Of a stretch of DNA of 64,000 bases, positions 30,749 through 38,261 are shown piece after piece (within the stretch, counting starts at the first letter, position 1; each line of letters starts with the position of its first letter). A program made the translations under genes and the position numbers. The DNA is from UBA10518 sp022837185. GTDB taxonomy: Bacteria; Desulfobacterota; Desulfobulbia; Desulfobulbales; Desulfobulbaceae. The notes beneath the pieces are model-generated. The model saw only the letters and a list, made by a program, of their open reading frames with translations. It had not been told where the DNA came from and ran no database searches. The stretch lies in assembly GCA_034007705.1 (NCBI GenBank), contig JAVEQK010000015.1, forward strand, positions 8,467 to 72,466. Reading direction: 5' to 3'.

Positions 30749-30812
30749 GCTGGCTGTCCGCTTCCGTACAATAAAATCACGCTGTTGATCGGCACGATGG
30801 GTGCCGCCTGAA

Positions 30813-31517
30813 TCAGGGCGGCAGCCATGGAAGCATGATGAAATAGACCCCCAGGGCGCCGACAAGAACTCCTGCCCCCTTTCTGAACCAGACGGAGCCC
30901 TGCTGAAACGAGGAGCTTGCCAGAAGTCCCCGCGCCGCGGCCGCCGAACTGCCGGCAAGCAAGATCGGCAGGCAATGGCCGGCGGCAAAAAGCAGCAGCA
31001 GCAGAAGGCCGGTGGCGATTTTTTCCTGGACCGTAATGATCGCCAGGATGGGAGCGATGAAGCCGAAGGTGCATGATCCGGACAGGATGCCGAAGGCAAG
31101 CCCGAGGACAAAAGCGCCCCATAATCCCTTGATCCGCAGCCTGGACAGGGTATTGCCTGGCAGGCCGCATTTGGCGATCCCCAGCATGTCAACGGCAACC
31201 CACAACAGAATGGCCCCGACCAGAATAGTCCAATAGGGGCCGATATCGCCCACCATTCTTCCCAGCCAAACGCAGGCCAGGCCGACGACGGCGATGGTGA
31301 CAAACAGGCCGGCGGTAAACAGGAAAGCATACGGGATGGCCTCCCGGCCTTTCAGGATGGTCTTCTGCCCCCCCACATAGCCGATAATCAACGGGATGGA
31401 AGCCATATGGCAGGGGCTGAACAGGACGCTGACCATCCCCCAGGCAAAACAGCCGATGGCGGCAAGGATGAGGCCCCCGGACATCCATTCATTAATCGCA
31501 AGAAAGACGGAATCCAT
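30813..31517 (-). CDS. CcdA/DsbD-type membrane thiol transporter
   Basis: 234 residues from ATG 31517; a TTG six bases upstream overlaps the preceding stop. Six membrane segments, with conserved cysteines in segment 1 (LFSPCHMASIPLI) and segment 4 (ILSGSCTFGFIAPI), as in CcdA, which moves reducing equivalents across the membrane by disulfide exchange. It lies two bases after the secreted thioredoxin gene, so the pair likely forms an envelope thiol-reduction system. Last gene of the leftward ars operon. Confidence 0.88.
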   Translation of the reverse strand: MDSVFLAINEWMSGGLILAAIGCFAWGMVSVLFSPCHMASIPLIIGYVGGQKTILKGREAIPYAFLFTAGLFVTIAVVGLACVWLGRMVGDIGPYWTILVGAILLWVAVDMLGIAKCGLPGNTLSRLRIKGLWGAFVLGLAFGILSGSCTFGFIAPILAIITVQEKIATGLLLLLLFAAGHCLPILLAGSSAAAARGLLASSSFQQGSVWFRKGAGVLVGALGVYFIMLPWLPP

Positions 31518-31519
31518 GC

Positions 31520-31900
31520 TCAATTCTTTTCCAGGAGCAGATCGAGCAACTTCTTTATCTGCTTCTTGTCCATGAAACCGACGTGACGGTATGCTTCCTT
31601 GCCGTGTTTATCATAAAAAATCTGGGTGGGGATCGTATGGATACCGAAACGAGGACCCTGGCTCCGATCCTTCCAGACATCGATGAATATCACCGCGGCC
31701 CTGCCCTCATACTCGGCCTTCAGTTCTTCCAGGATGGGCGCCATCATCTTGCATGGAATGCATGATTTCGCCCCGAGATCGACCATGGTGACGGTATCTT
31801 TGACCGGAACGACCGGCTCGTTCGCCGCCCACAGATTTGCAGGGCAGTCTATGAGGAACAATGCGATCGCCAACAGAATGAATCGAACCGTGGGTTTCAT
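31520..31900 (-). CDS. Secreted thioredoxin-like protein
   Basis: 126 residues from ATG 31900 with AAGGAAG upstream; the longer frame is not supported. A signal peptide (hydrophobic core about 6-20) precedes a thioredoxin domain with active site CIPC (KSCIPCKMMAPIL) and the cis-proline segment IHTIPTQIF. It should act outside the membrane with the CcdA-like protein encoded directly downstream. In an arsenic context it may keep protein thiols or an As-binding partner reduced, which is inference. Confidence 0.88.
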   Translation of the reverse strand: MKPTVRFILLAIALFLIDCPANLWAANEPVVPVKDTVTMVDLGAKSCIPCKMMAPILEELKAEYEGRAAVIFIDVWKDRSQGPRFGIHTIPTQIFYDKHGKEAYRHVGFMDKKQIKKLLDLLLEKN

Positions 31901-32037
31901 AGGTTCTTCCTTTATACACGGGACAAAAGGACTGGCAATGACCAGACCCCCGGTTTTCTGCTCTCCTGATCGAGACTGGAGCAGGCCCGGGCGCTCTTGA
32001 AGTGCTCTGAATTCATTGAACCAGCCTGATCTCCATT

Positions 32038-32907
32038 TCAGGACTGCTGGAAAGCCGGAATAAAAAGGACAGGCTGTACGGCATGGCGGGCGACATGACG
32101 CGCCACGCTGCCCAGCAGGATTTCCCGGGTGATTCCCTTGCCTCGGGTCCCCATCAGGATCAGCGAACAGCCCCGCTCTTTGGCCTTTCTGGCAATCTCT
32201 TCCCCCGGTGCGCCCTGGACGAGGTCCATGTTCATGACCGTCGCCCCCATATTTTCCAGCCATGCCTTGAGCCGCTGCAGCCGTTTGCGGTCAAGGTCCT
32301 GCAGTTCCGCAAGGCCCCGGCCGGGATGGGGAATGGCTTTGGAGCCTGACAGGACATGCAGCAGGGTTACCGGGCAGCGGATGGTACGAATCACGGTTTC
32401 GAGATAGGCAAGGGCGACCTCCGCGGCATCGGAAAAATCGGTGGGAAAAAGGATATGGGCGAACAGATCGGGCGCTTCCGGGCCCGGCCCCATCGCAGGG
32501 GGAATAAGCAGCACCGGCCGCCGGGTGAGATGCAGCAGTTTGGCGGATACATTCCCCAGCGGGCTGCCGGCCAGGGTGATGGCTTCGAACAGTCCTCTGC
32601 CATGCGTTCCTGTGATAATGACGGAGACATCCCTGCTTTCGGCAAGATCGTTCAGGGCCCGGGCCGGATGGCCGACCGGCGTTTCAACGACGGCTTTGAA
32701 TCCGGCCTCTTCGCATATTCTTTTCCGCCGCTCCAGCTCCGGCCATGCCTGCTTGCGCAGCATCCCCTCGAGGCCGGGGGATTCGCAGACAATGACATGC
32801 GCCAGAACAACCTCCTCCGCCCCGACCTGTTTCAGCGAAACGGCACACGAAAGAAGATTGGGGTTGGCATGGGCCGGATCAACGCAGACCAGAATTTTTC
32901 TGAACAT
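32038..32907 (-). CDS. Tandem universal stress protein
   Basis: 289 residues, MFRKILVCVDPAHANP at the start. Two Usp domains are seen: the first ends with IITGTHGRGLFEAITLAGSPLGN, and the second has HILFPTDFSDAAEVAL and LILMGTRGKGITREILLGS. Both have the G-x2-G-x9-G(S) nucleotide loop. It resembles the protein at 29090-29956 in size and layout. It is separated by 154 bases from the permease gene upstream and 137 bases from the thioredoxin gene downstream. Confidence 0.88.
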   Translation of the reverse strand: MFRKILVCVDPAHANPNLLSCAVSLKQVGAEEVVLAHVIVCESPGLEGMLRKQAWPELERRKRICEEAGFKAVVETPVGHPARALNDLAESRDVSVIITGTHGRGLFEAITLAGSPLGNVSAKLLHLTRRPVLLIPPAMGPGPEAPDLFAHILFPTDFSDAAEVALAYLETVIRTIRCPVTLLHVLSGSKAIPHPGRGLAELQDLDRKRLQRLKAWLENMGATVMNMDLVQGAPGEEIARKAKERGCSLILMGTRGKGITREILLGSVARHVARHAVQPVLFIPAFQQS

Positions 32908-33061
32908 AACAATTCTCCCTCATGCAATATCGGTGCGATGGAAAATGAGTCTCCAGCCGTTGCCGGCCATAGTGCGGAAGCCGGCCGATCCCCTGGAATA
33001 AACGCCGGTTTCTCGGCCTCGGTCCCTGGAGGATTGGTGCCATCCCCGCTCTCTTCACGGT

Positions 33062-34360
33062 TTATGCAAACAATGCGCCGTACAGGTAGCCGCTGGCGGT
33101 GGCCAGGATGACGACCAGGAGGACAAACACGGCTGTTTTCCTGTTGCCCAGGACACTGCGGATGACAAGCATGTTGGGCAGGCTCAGGGCCGGACCGGCC
33201 AGGAGCAGGGCCAGGGCCGGACCCTTGCCCATGCCGGCGCCCATCAGGCCCTGGAGAATAGGCACTTCGGTCAGGGTGGCGAAGTACATGAAGGCGCCGG
33301 CAAAGGAGGCAACGAAGTTGGCGGCGAGCGAATTGCCGCCGACGGCGCGCTCCACCCAGACGGACGGGATGAGCCCCTCCATTCCCGGCCGCCCCAGGAA
33401 GAGGCCGGCAAACAGCACGCCGAAGAGGAGCAGCGGCAGGATCAGTTTGGCGAAATCCCACGAAGAGCGGAACCACTGCCCGGCCTGGTCCTCCCGGGTG
33501 GCGGTCAGGAGGGAGAGGGCGATCACTCCGACCACGAAGGCGGCAAGGGGCGCTTGGGGAAAGGCAAGGGCCGTTCCCAGGACCGCCAGGCCCGAGGCTG
33601 CCAGTTTCCAGGCCGAAAGCGAAAACCAGGCCGCGAGCTGCACGGCCAGCAGAATCGCCAGGCCGCCGGTGAGCCACCACTTGGCGGCAAAAAACGAATA
33701 CCACAGCCCGGAATCCTCCATGGGTCGGCCCCAGTTGGCAAAAACCAGGATGCCGACCATGGTGGCGAAATAGACCGCCGTCTGCCACAGGGGCCGGCCG
33801 CTGTCATCCTCCGGTACATGAATCTGACTGTCGGCCCCCGCTTTTTTTTCGCGGAAAAACAACTCCATCAGCAGGCCGATGACTACGCTGAAGATGATGG
33901 CGCCCAGAGCTCTGGCTATACCCATCTCCGGACCGAGGATGCGGGCGGTCAGGATGACGGCCAGAACATTGATCGCCGGGCCGGAATAGAGAAAGGCGCA
34001 GGCCGGGCCGAGGCCGGCCCCCATCCGGTAAATGCCGGCGAACAAGGGCAGAATCGTGCAGGAGCAGACCGCCAGGATGGTGCCGGACACCGAGGCGACC
34101 CCGTAGGCCAGCACCTTGTTGGCTGCGGGACCCAGGTACTTCATCACCGCGCCCTGGCTGACAAAGACGGCAATGGCGCCGGCGATGAAAAAGGCGGGGA
34201 TCAGGCAGAGCAGGACGTGCTCGCGGGCATACCATTTCACCAGATGAAACGCCTCCATCAGGGCGTTGTCGAACCGGGGCCAGCCCACCGGCAGGAAGTA
34301 GCAGCCGAGAAAAATTGCCACTATGGCCGCCAGGATCTTCCATTCCTTTTTCCAGTCCAT
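33062..34360 (-). CDS. ArsP-like permease (DUF318 family)
   Basis: 432 residues from ATG 34360 (a GTG one codon earlier is possible). About ten membrane segments in two similar halves. The family signature in segment 3, VCSCTILPLFAGIYRMGAG, carries a cysteine pair, and the second half has a matching site (FATLTEVPILQGLMGAGMG). Permeases of this family include ArsP, an exporter of methylated trivalent arsenicals. Position after arsR and DUF2703 supports an arsenic role, but the substrate is not shown by the sequence. Confidence 0.82.
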   Translation of the reverse strand: MDWKKEWKILAAIVAIFLGCYFLPVGWPRFDNALMEAFHLVKWYAREHVLLCLIPAFFIAGAIAVFVSQGAVMKYLGPAANKVLAYGVASVSGTILAVCSCTILPLFAGIYRMGAGLGPACAFLYSGPAINVLAVILTARILGPEMGIARALGAIIFSVVIGLLMELFFREKKAGADSQIHVPEDDSGRPLWQTAVYFATMVGILVFANWGRPMEDSGLWYSFFAAKWWLTGGLAILLAVQLAAWFSLSAWKLAASGLAVLGTALAFPQAPLAAFVVGVIALSLLTATREDQAGQWFRSSWDFAKLILPLLLFGVLFAGLFLGRPGMEGLIPSVWVERAVGGNSLAANFVASFAGAFMYFATLTEVPILQGLMGAGMGKGPALALLLAGPALSLPNMLVIRSVLGNRKTAVFVLLVVILATASGYLYGALFA

Positions 34361-34432
34361 CACTGTTCACCCATTCCAGGGAATTGCCGCCCAAGAACCT
34401 TTTCCGACAATCCCTGACATTCGGCTGTTCAT

Positions 34433-34816
34433 TCAGCAGCACCCGCCGACCCGGCACACCGCCTCCCGGATCAGGTCCCGGGGAATGATCTCGTAGGCCT
34501 GGCCCAGGTGAACCAGGGTGCGGCATTCTTCCTGCCGGCCGGTGAGATCGCCGCACGAAGTGCAGCAGCTTGTCGAGGCTTCGGCATGAGGCAGGACCTC
34601 TTCCAGGGGGACCCCGTTAATCAGTATGGTGTTGGATTTGGCGATCTGTCCGGGTGAGAGCAATGTTTCCCGGGCGACAATTTCCACCCCTTTTGGCGCG
34701 CATTCTGCCTGCAGCCGCTCAACAGCCTGGGCAAGCTCCAGGCCGGTGTCACCGCAGCGCCGGCAGGTGGCCCCGCCGACCTCCAGATGGAGCCATTCAA
34801 TAACAATGGTTTTCAT
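34433..34816 (-). CDS. Cysteine-rich DUF2703 protein
   Basis: 127 residues with eight cysteines. These include CRRCGDT near residues 18-24, a CCTSC cluster near 84-88 and a C-terminal CRVGGCC. The first half has a thioredoxin-like beta-alpha pattern (TIVIEWLHLEVGGATC). DUF2703 genes often sit in arsenic islands of anaerobes. The cysteine clusters could bind As(III). Start ATG 34816, 16 bases after the preceding gene. Confidence 0.8.
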   Translation of the reverse strand: MKTIVIEWLHLEVGGATCRRCGDTGLELAQAVERLQAECAPKGVEIVARETLLSPGQIAKSNTILINGVPLEEVLPHAEASTSCCTSCGDLTGRQEECRTLVHLGQAYEIIPRDLIREAVCRVGGCC

Positions 34817-34832
34817 TTCCCTGTCCCTGTCT

Positions 34833-35066
34833 TTATTTTTTCAACCAGGCAACGGCCTCGGCCTTTGACGGCACCTTGCCGACGCATTTGACCTGGCCGT
34901 CGATCACCACCGCCGGAGTGGCGAACACGCCATATCCGGCGATCTGCTGAAAATCGGTGACTTTTTCCACCTTGGCCGCGACGCCGGCCTCCTCGACCGC
35001 GTCCTGCATGATCTTTTCCACTTCCTTGCACTTCGGGCATCCGGGGCCCAGTACCTTGATTTCCAT
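34833..35066 (-). CDS. Small thioredoxin-like disulfide protein
   Basis: 77 residues, MEIKVLGPGCPKCKEVEKIM, with active site CPKC and the cis-proline segment FATPAVVIDGQ. It belongs to the small archaeal-type redox-active disulfide proteins (MTH895-like), without a signal peptide, hence cytoplasmic. It directly follows arsR and has a good GAAGGAG ribosome site. A role as electron donor to the thioredoxin-coupled ArsC is possible. Confidence 0.9.
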   Translation of the reverse strand: MEIKVLGPGCPKCKEVEKIMQDAVEEAGVAAKVEKVTDFQQIAGYGVFATPAVVIDGQVKCVGKVPSKAEAVAWLKK

Positions 35067-35171
35067 GTTGCAACTCCTTCTTGCTGTCAGGTTGTCTGCA
35101 CAAATCATCCAAGTGTGCATGAACAACGCCTGCGAAATGCGGGGCCGGGTCAATTCCCGGCTTTCCGCTGA

Positions 35172-35570
35172 TTATGCCTCCTGCCCTGCCACGGGCGCCT
35201 TCCCCTTCCGCCGGGCCGGACGGCAGCTGCCGGATATCTCGCACCGGTCAAGTCCGCCGGCCAGCCGTACAATCCTTTTGATCTCCGGATCATCGTTCAG
35301 CCAGCCGGCCAGAACCGACTGCATGTGAGCGGCGTACGGGGAATCCGCCTTGTCCGGCAGCCGGTAGTTCACCCACAGACCATCCTTGCGGCTTTCCGCC
35401 AGACCCGCTTCCTCGAGAATTTTCAAATGCTTGGAAACCGAAGGCTGGGCCAGTTCCAGGGCGGTCTGGATTTCGCAGACGCACATCTCCCGTCTCTGCA
35501 GCATCTTGATAATCGTGACCCGGTTGCGGTCCGATAACGCCTTCATCACTTTCAGGTAGATTTTCAGCAT
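35172..35570 (-). CDS. arsR: ArsR-family repressor of the leftward ars operon
   Basis: 132 residues. The winged helix has LAQPSVSKHLKILEEAGLA and the metal site EMCVCEIQTAL. GAGGAG lies upstream of ATG 35570. The C-terminal tail has two further cysteines (CEISGSC) that could join in metal binding. It heads the operon of seven genes down to 30813. It differs clearly from the repressor at 27588, so each arm probably has its own control. Confidence 0.92.
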   Translation of the reverse strand: MLKIYLKVMKALSDRNRVTIIKMLQRREMCVCEIQTALELAQPSVSKHLKILEEAGLAESRKDGLWVNYRLPDKADSPYAAHMQSVLAGWLNDDPEIKRIVRLAGGLDRCEISGSCRPARRKGKAPVAGQEA

Positions 35571-35600
35571 ACAAAAAACTCCTCACATACATTTCAAATA

Positions 35601-35629
35601 ACTATATTCCTATTTAGCTATATAGTCAA
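35601..35629 (-). promoter_or_regulatory. Promoter and operator of the leftward ars operon
   Basis: On the minus strand, TTGACT (35624-35629) and TATAGT (35601-35606) are separated by 17 bases, close to the sigma-70 consensus. ACTATAT (35601-35607) and ATATAGT (35620-35626) form an inverted repeat covering the whole promoter, the likely ArsR site. The arsR start lies 31 bases downstream of the -10 box. Confidence 0.75.
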
Positions 35630-35760
35630 GATGCAAAATTGGTCCCGTGTATTGGGGGCGATGCTCCGTTCAAAACGCTCTTCCCTCCGGAACTGTCCCC
35701 CCGAAAGCCGGGAATGCCCTGCCGAAGCCGAAGAGCCGCGGTATGCCGGCGGGGCCGTCC

Positions 35761-37194
35761 TCAGGCCCGGAAGTCGGAAGAAAGAATGCCGTAGCGGCGC
35801 ATGAGGCGCTGGAAAGCCTGCCGCTCCAGCCCGCACTGCCTGGCCGCGGCGGTGACGTTGCCCTGGTGGGCGGCGAGCAATTGCCGCAGGTAGGCGACGG
35901 AGAATTGCCGCACCACTTCGGCCTTGGCCTCATTATAGGGGAGGCCGCCCAGTTTCCTGATTCGATCCTCCGGGCACCACCCCTCATCCTTTTCCTCCGG
36001 GCCGCGGAAGTCGTCCACCTCCAGGGTGCTGCCGCGGGCGAGCAGGACCGCCCGTTTGATGAGGTGCTGCAGTTCCCGGACGTTGCCCGGCCAGTTCCGC
36101 TGGCAGAGATAATGCAGGGCTTCAGGGGCTATCCGCAGATCGGGCCGGTCATGCTGGCGTTTGTACCGTTCAAGGAAATGGCGGGCCAGCAATGGGATGT
36201 CCTCCCGCATTTCCCGCAGAGGCGGCATTTCCACGGTAACGACGTTGAGGCGGTAGAACAGGTCGGCCCGGAATTCCCCGGCCTGGATCCTGGCCTCGAG
36301 ATCCTGGTTGGTGGAGGCCACCACCCGGACATCAACCTTGATGGTGGTGTTCTGCCCCAGGGGCTGGATTTCCTTTTCCTGGAGGACGCGCAGAAGCTTG
36401 GTCTGCACCGGGACGGGGATATCGGCGATTTCGTCGAGCAGGATGGTCGACCGGTCGGCGGCCAGGAACAGGCCCTTCTTGTCATGGGTTGCGCCGGTAA
36501 ACGCGCCCCTGCTGTAGCCGAACAGCTCGCTTTCCAGGATATGTTCCGGCAGGGCCGGGCAGTTGACGGTGATCATCCGGTGCTGTTTTCTGCTGCTCAG
36601 TTCATGGAGGGCGCGGGCGGCCAGTTCCTTGCCGGTGCCGGACTCACCCCGGATGAGCACGGTGGCATCGGTGTCCGCCACCCTGGCGATCAGATCCTGG
36701 ACCCTGCGCAGTGCGGGAGAATGGCCGACAAAACCCGGTGCCAGGTCAAGGTCTTTCAGTTTTTCCTGAAGCTGGCGGTTATGCTTGAGCAGGCGGGTCC
36801 GCTCCAGGCAGTGACGGATCACCCTGACGATGTGATCCTTGTCAAAGGGCTTTTCCAGAAAGTCATAGGCGCCGTCCTTCAACGCCTGGACGGCCATCTC
36901 AATGGTGCCGTAGCCGGTCATGACGATCACCGAAATGGTGCTGTCCATCTCGACGATTTTTTTCAGCAGGTGGAGACCGTCCAGGTCGGGCATTTTTATA
37001 TCGGTCACCACCACGTCGGGCCGGCTGTTCTCCAGCATTGTGAGCGCCTCGAGCCCCGTGGAGGCTGACACGACGCCGCACTCGCACTGCCGGGCGACGA
37101 CCCGCTCGAGCATTTGCAGCATGTCCGGTTCGTCATCAACGATCATCACAAGCTGTTCGGACCGGGAGACAGCCCCGGGGCCTGCTTTCTTCAT
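35761..37194 (-). CDS. Sigma-54 response regulator without partner kinase
   Basis: 477 residues from ATG 37194, which overlaps the stop of the phosphatase gene (ATGA). The receiver has DDE at 20-22 and phospho-acceptor D65. The AAA+ domain has GESGTGKE and GAFTGA, and a Fis-type helix-turn-helix closes the protein (HQGNVTAAARQCGLERQAFQ). It is the last gene of an operon with a PEP-synthase-like protein and a phosphatase, with no histidine kinase in the operon. A sigma-54 target is not evident nearby. Confidence 0.92.
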   Translation of the reverse strand: MKKAGPGAVSRSEQLVMIVDDEPDMLQMLERVVARQCECGVVSASTGLEALTMLENSRPDVVVTDIKMPDLDGLHLLKKIVEMDSTISVIVMTGYGTIEMAVQALKDGAYDFLEKPFDKDHIVRVIRHCLERTRLLKHNRQLQEKLKDLDLAPGFVGHSPALRRVQDLIARVADTDATVLIRGESGTGKELAARALHELSSRKQHRMITVNCPALPEHILESELFGYSRGAFTGATHDKKGLFLAADRSTILLDEIADIPVPVQTKLLRVLQEKEIQPLGQNTTIKVDVRVVASTNQDLEARIQAGEFRADLFYRLNVVTVEMPPLREMREDIPLLARHFLERYKRQHDRPDLRIAPEALHYLCQRNWPGNVRELQHLIKRAVLLARGSTLEVDDFRGPEEKDEGWCPEDRIRKLGGLPYNEAKAEVVRQFSVAYLRQLLAAHQGNVTAAARQCGLERQAFQRLMRRYGILSSDFRA

Positions 37195-38255
37195 TGCCTG
37201 CTGCTCAGTGACCCGAGATAGTGAAAATATGTCTGGATGAACCTGCCCGAAACGACATCGGCAAGACAGGGGCGAAACAGCGATTCGTCCGGGAGTGTGC
37301 CCGACAGGGCAAGAAAAACCGAACGGGAGAGAGAGGCAAGTATGGCCTCGGTTTCGGGGAGGCCGCCGACCTTGCCGTTTAATCCGTACAGCCTGCAGCT
37401 CAGGGGGCGATACCGGGCCAGCAGGCACTTCCCGTCCCGGAGCAGGGGGCAGGGCTGATCCTCCTCCAGATATCGACGCTCCAGCTCCTCGATGGATGCA
37501 ACCTGCCGGGACTGCGCCAGCCGGCGGATGATGCGGGAGTTGTGCACCGCACGTTCGATGATTTCCTCACGATCCCTGCTGGTCAGCGTCCTGTTCATCC
37601 TGTTGTTCAGATAAATGGCCTCGATCAACTGCAGTTCAAAATAGCGCCGGCAGCAGGCTGCCCCGTCGATGCCGCAGCGGGGGGGCGCCTGCCCGCCCGT
37701 GGATGCGGCGACCCGGTCCTCCACCTCCGCCACCAGCCCTTCATATTCGGTGAAAAACGCTCCGAGATCGACGATATTCCGATGTTCAAGCTGGGGTTCC
37801 CTGATCGTCAGCCTTCCCGACTGTTTGCCATATTTCTTTAAAAACTTCCATTGGGAATAATTGGTCGGGGAGGCCTTGGAATGCTGCAGCACCTTGTCCG
37901 CCATTTTCATGCCCAGGCCTCTGCGGAGCAGGTAGGCGGTGACGAACGTGCCGGTCCGCCCTATCCCGTGCCGGCAATGGACCAGGACCTTTTTCCCGAG
38001 ATAGATGGCCTCGTCAAGCCAGTGCAGCCCCTTTTCCATTTCCGCCATGTCCGGGGCGCTCTCGTCGGGTATGGGCAGAAAATAGACCTCGAATCCCGAT
38101 TCCTTCTCTATTTCATGCAGATCACAGAATTCCCCGCACAGGTTGACAATGGCATCGATCCCCTGCTCCCGGATATGGTCGAGTTCGGCATAGGACATGG
38201 GCGCATGACCGACCGCCAGGTTATCCGTTATCCAGGTAAGTTGATAGTTGCCCAT
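37191..38255 (-). CDS. Dual-specificity phosphatase fused to a YkgJ-type cysteine domain
   Basis: 354 residues. The first 160 form a cysteine phosphatase with the P-loop HCRHGIGRTG (C94) and a candidate general acid in IPDESAPD. The second half contains a YkgJ-like cluster: CGIDGAACCRRYF, then CPLLRDGKCLLARYRPLSC, a pattern found in zinc- or iron-sulfur-binding UPF0153 proteins. The fusion is unusual. It lies six bases after the PEP-synthase-like gene and overlaps the regulator gene, so all three are co-translated. It might dephosphorylate a protein of this operon. Confidence 0.85.
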   Translation of the reverse strand: MGNYQLTWITDNLAVGHAPMSYAELDHIREQGIDAIVNLCGEFCDLHEIEKESGFEVYFLPIPDESAPDMAEMEKGLHWLDEAIYLGKKVLVHCRHGIGRTGTFVTAYLLRRGLGMKMADKVLQHSKASPTNYSQWKFLKKYGKQSGRLTIREPQLEHRNIVDLGAFFTEYEGLVAEVEDRVAASTGGQAPPRCGIDGAACCRRYFELQLIEAIYLNNRMNRTLTSRDREEIIERAVHNSRIIRRLAQSRQVASIEELERRYLEEDQPCPLLRDGKCLLARYRPLSCRLYGLNGKVGGLPETEAILASLSRSVFLALSGTLPDESLFRPCLADVVSGRFIQTYFHYLGSLSSRQ

Positions 38256-38261
38256 GAAAAT

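Noticed and set aside
32923..32938. Sigma-54-like sequence before the Usp gene at 32038-32907
   Set aside because: The -24 box lacks the invariant GG (reads TCGCACC) and the start site would fall five bases before the ATG.
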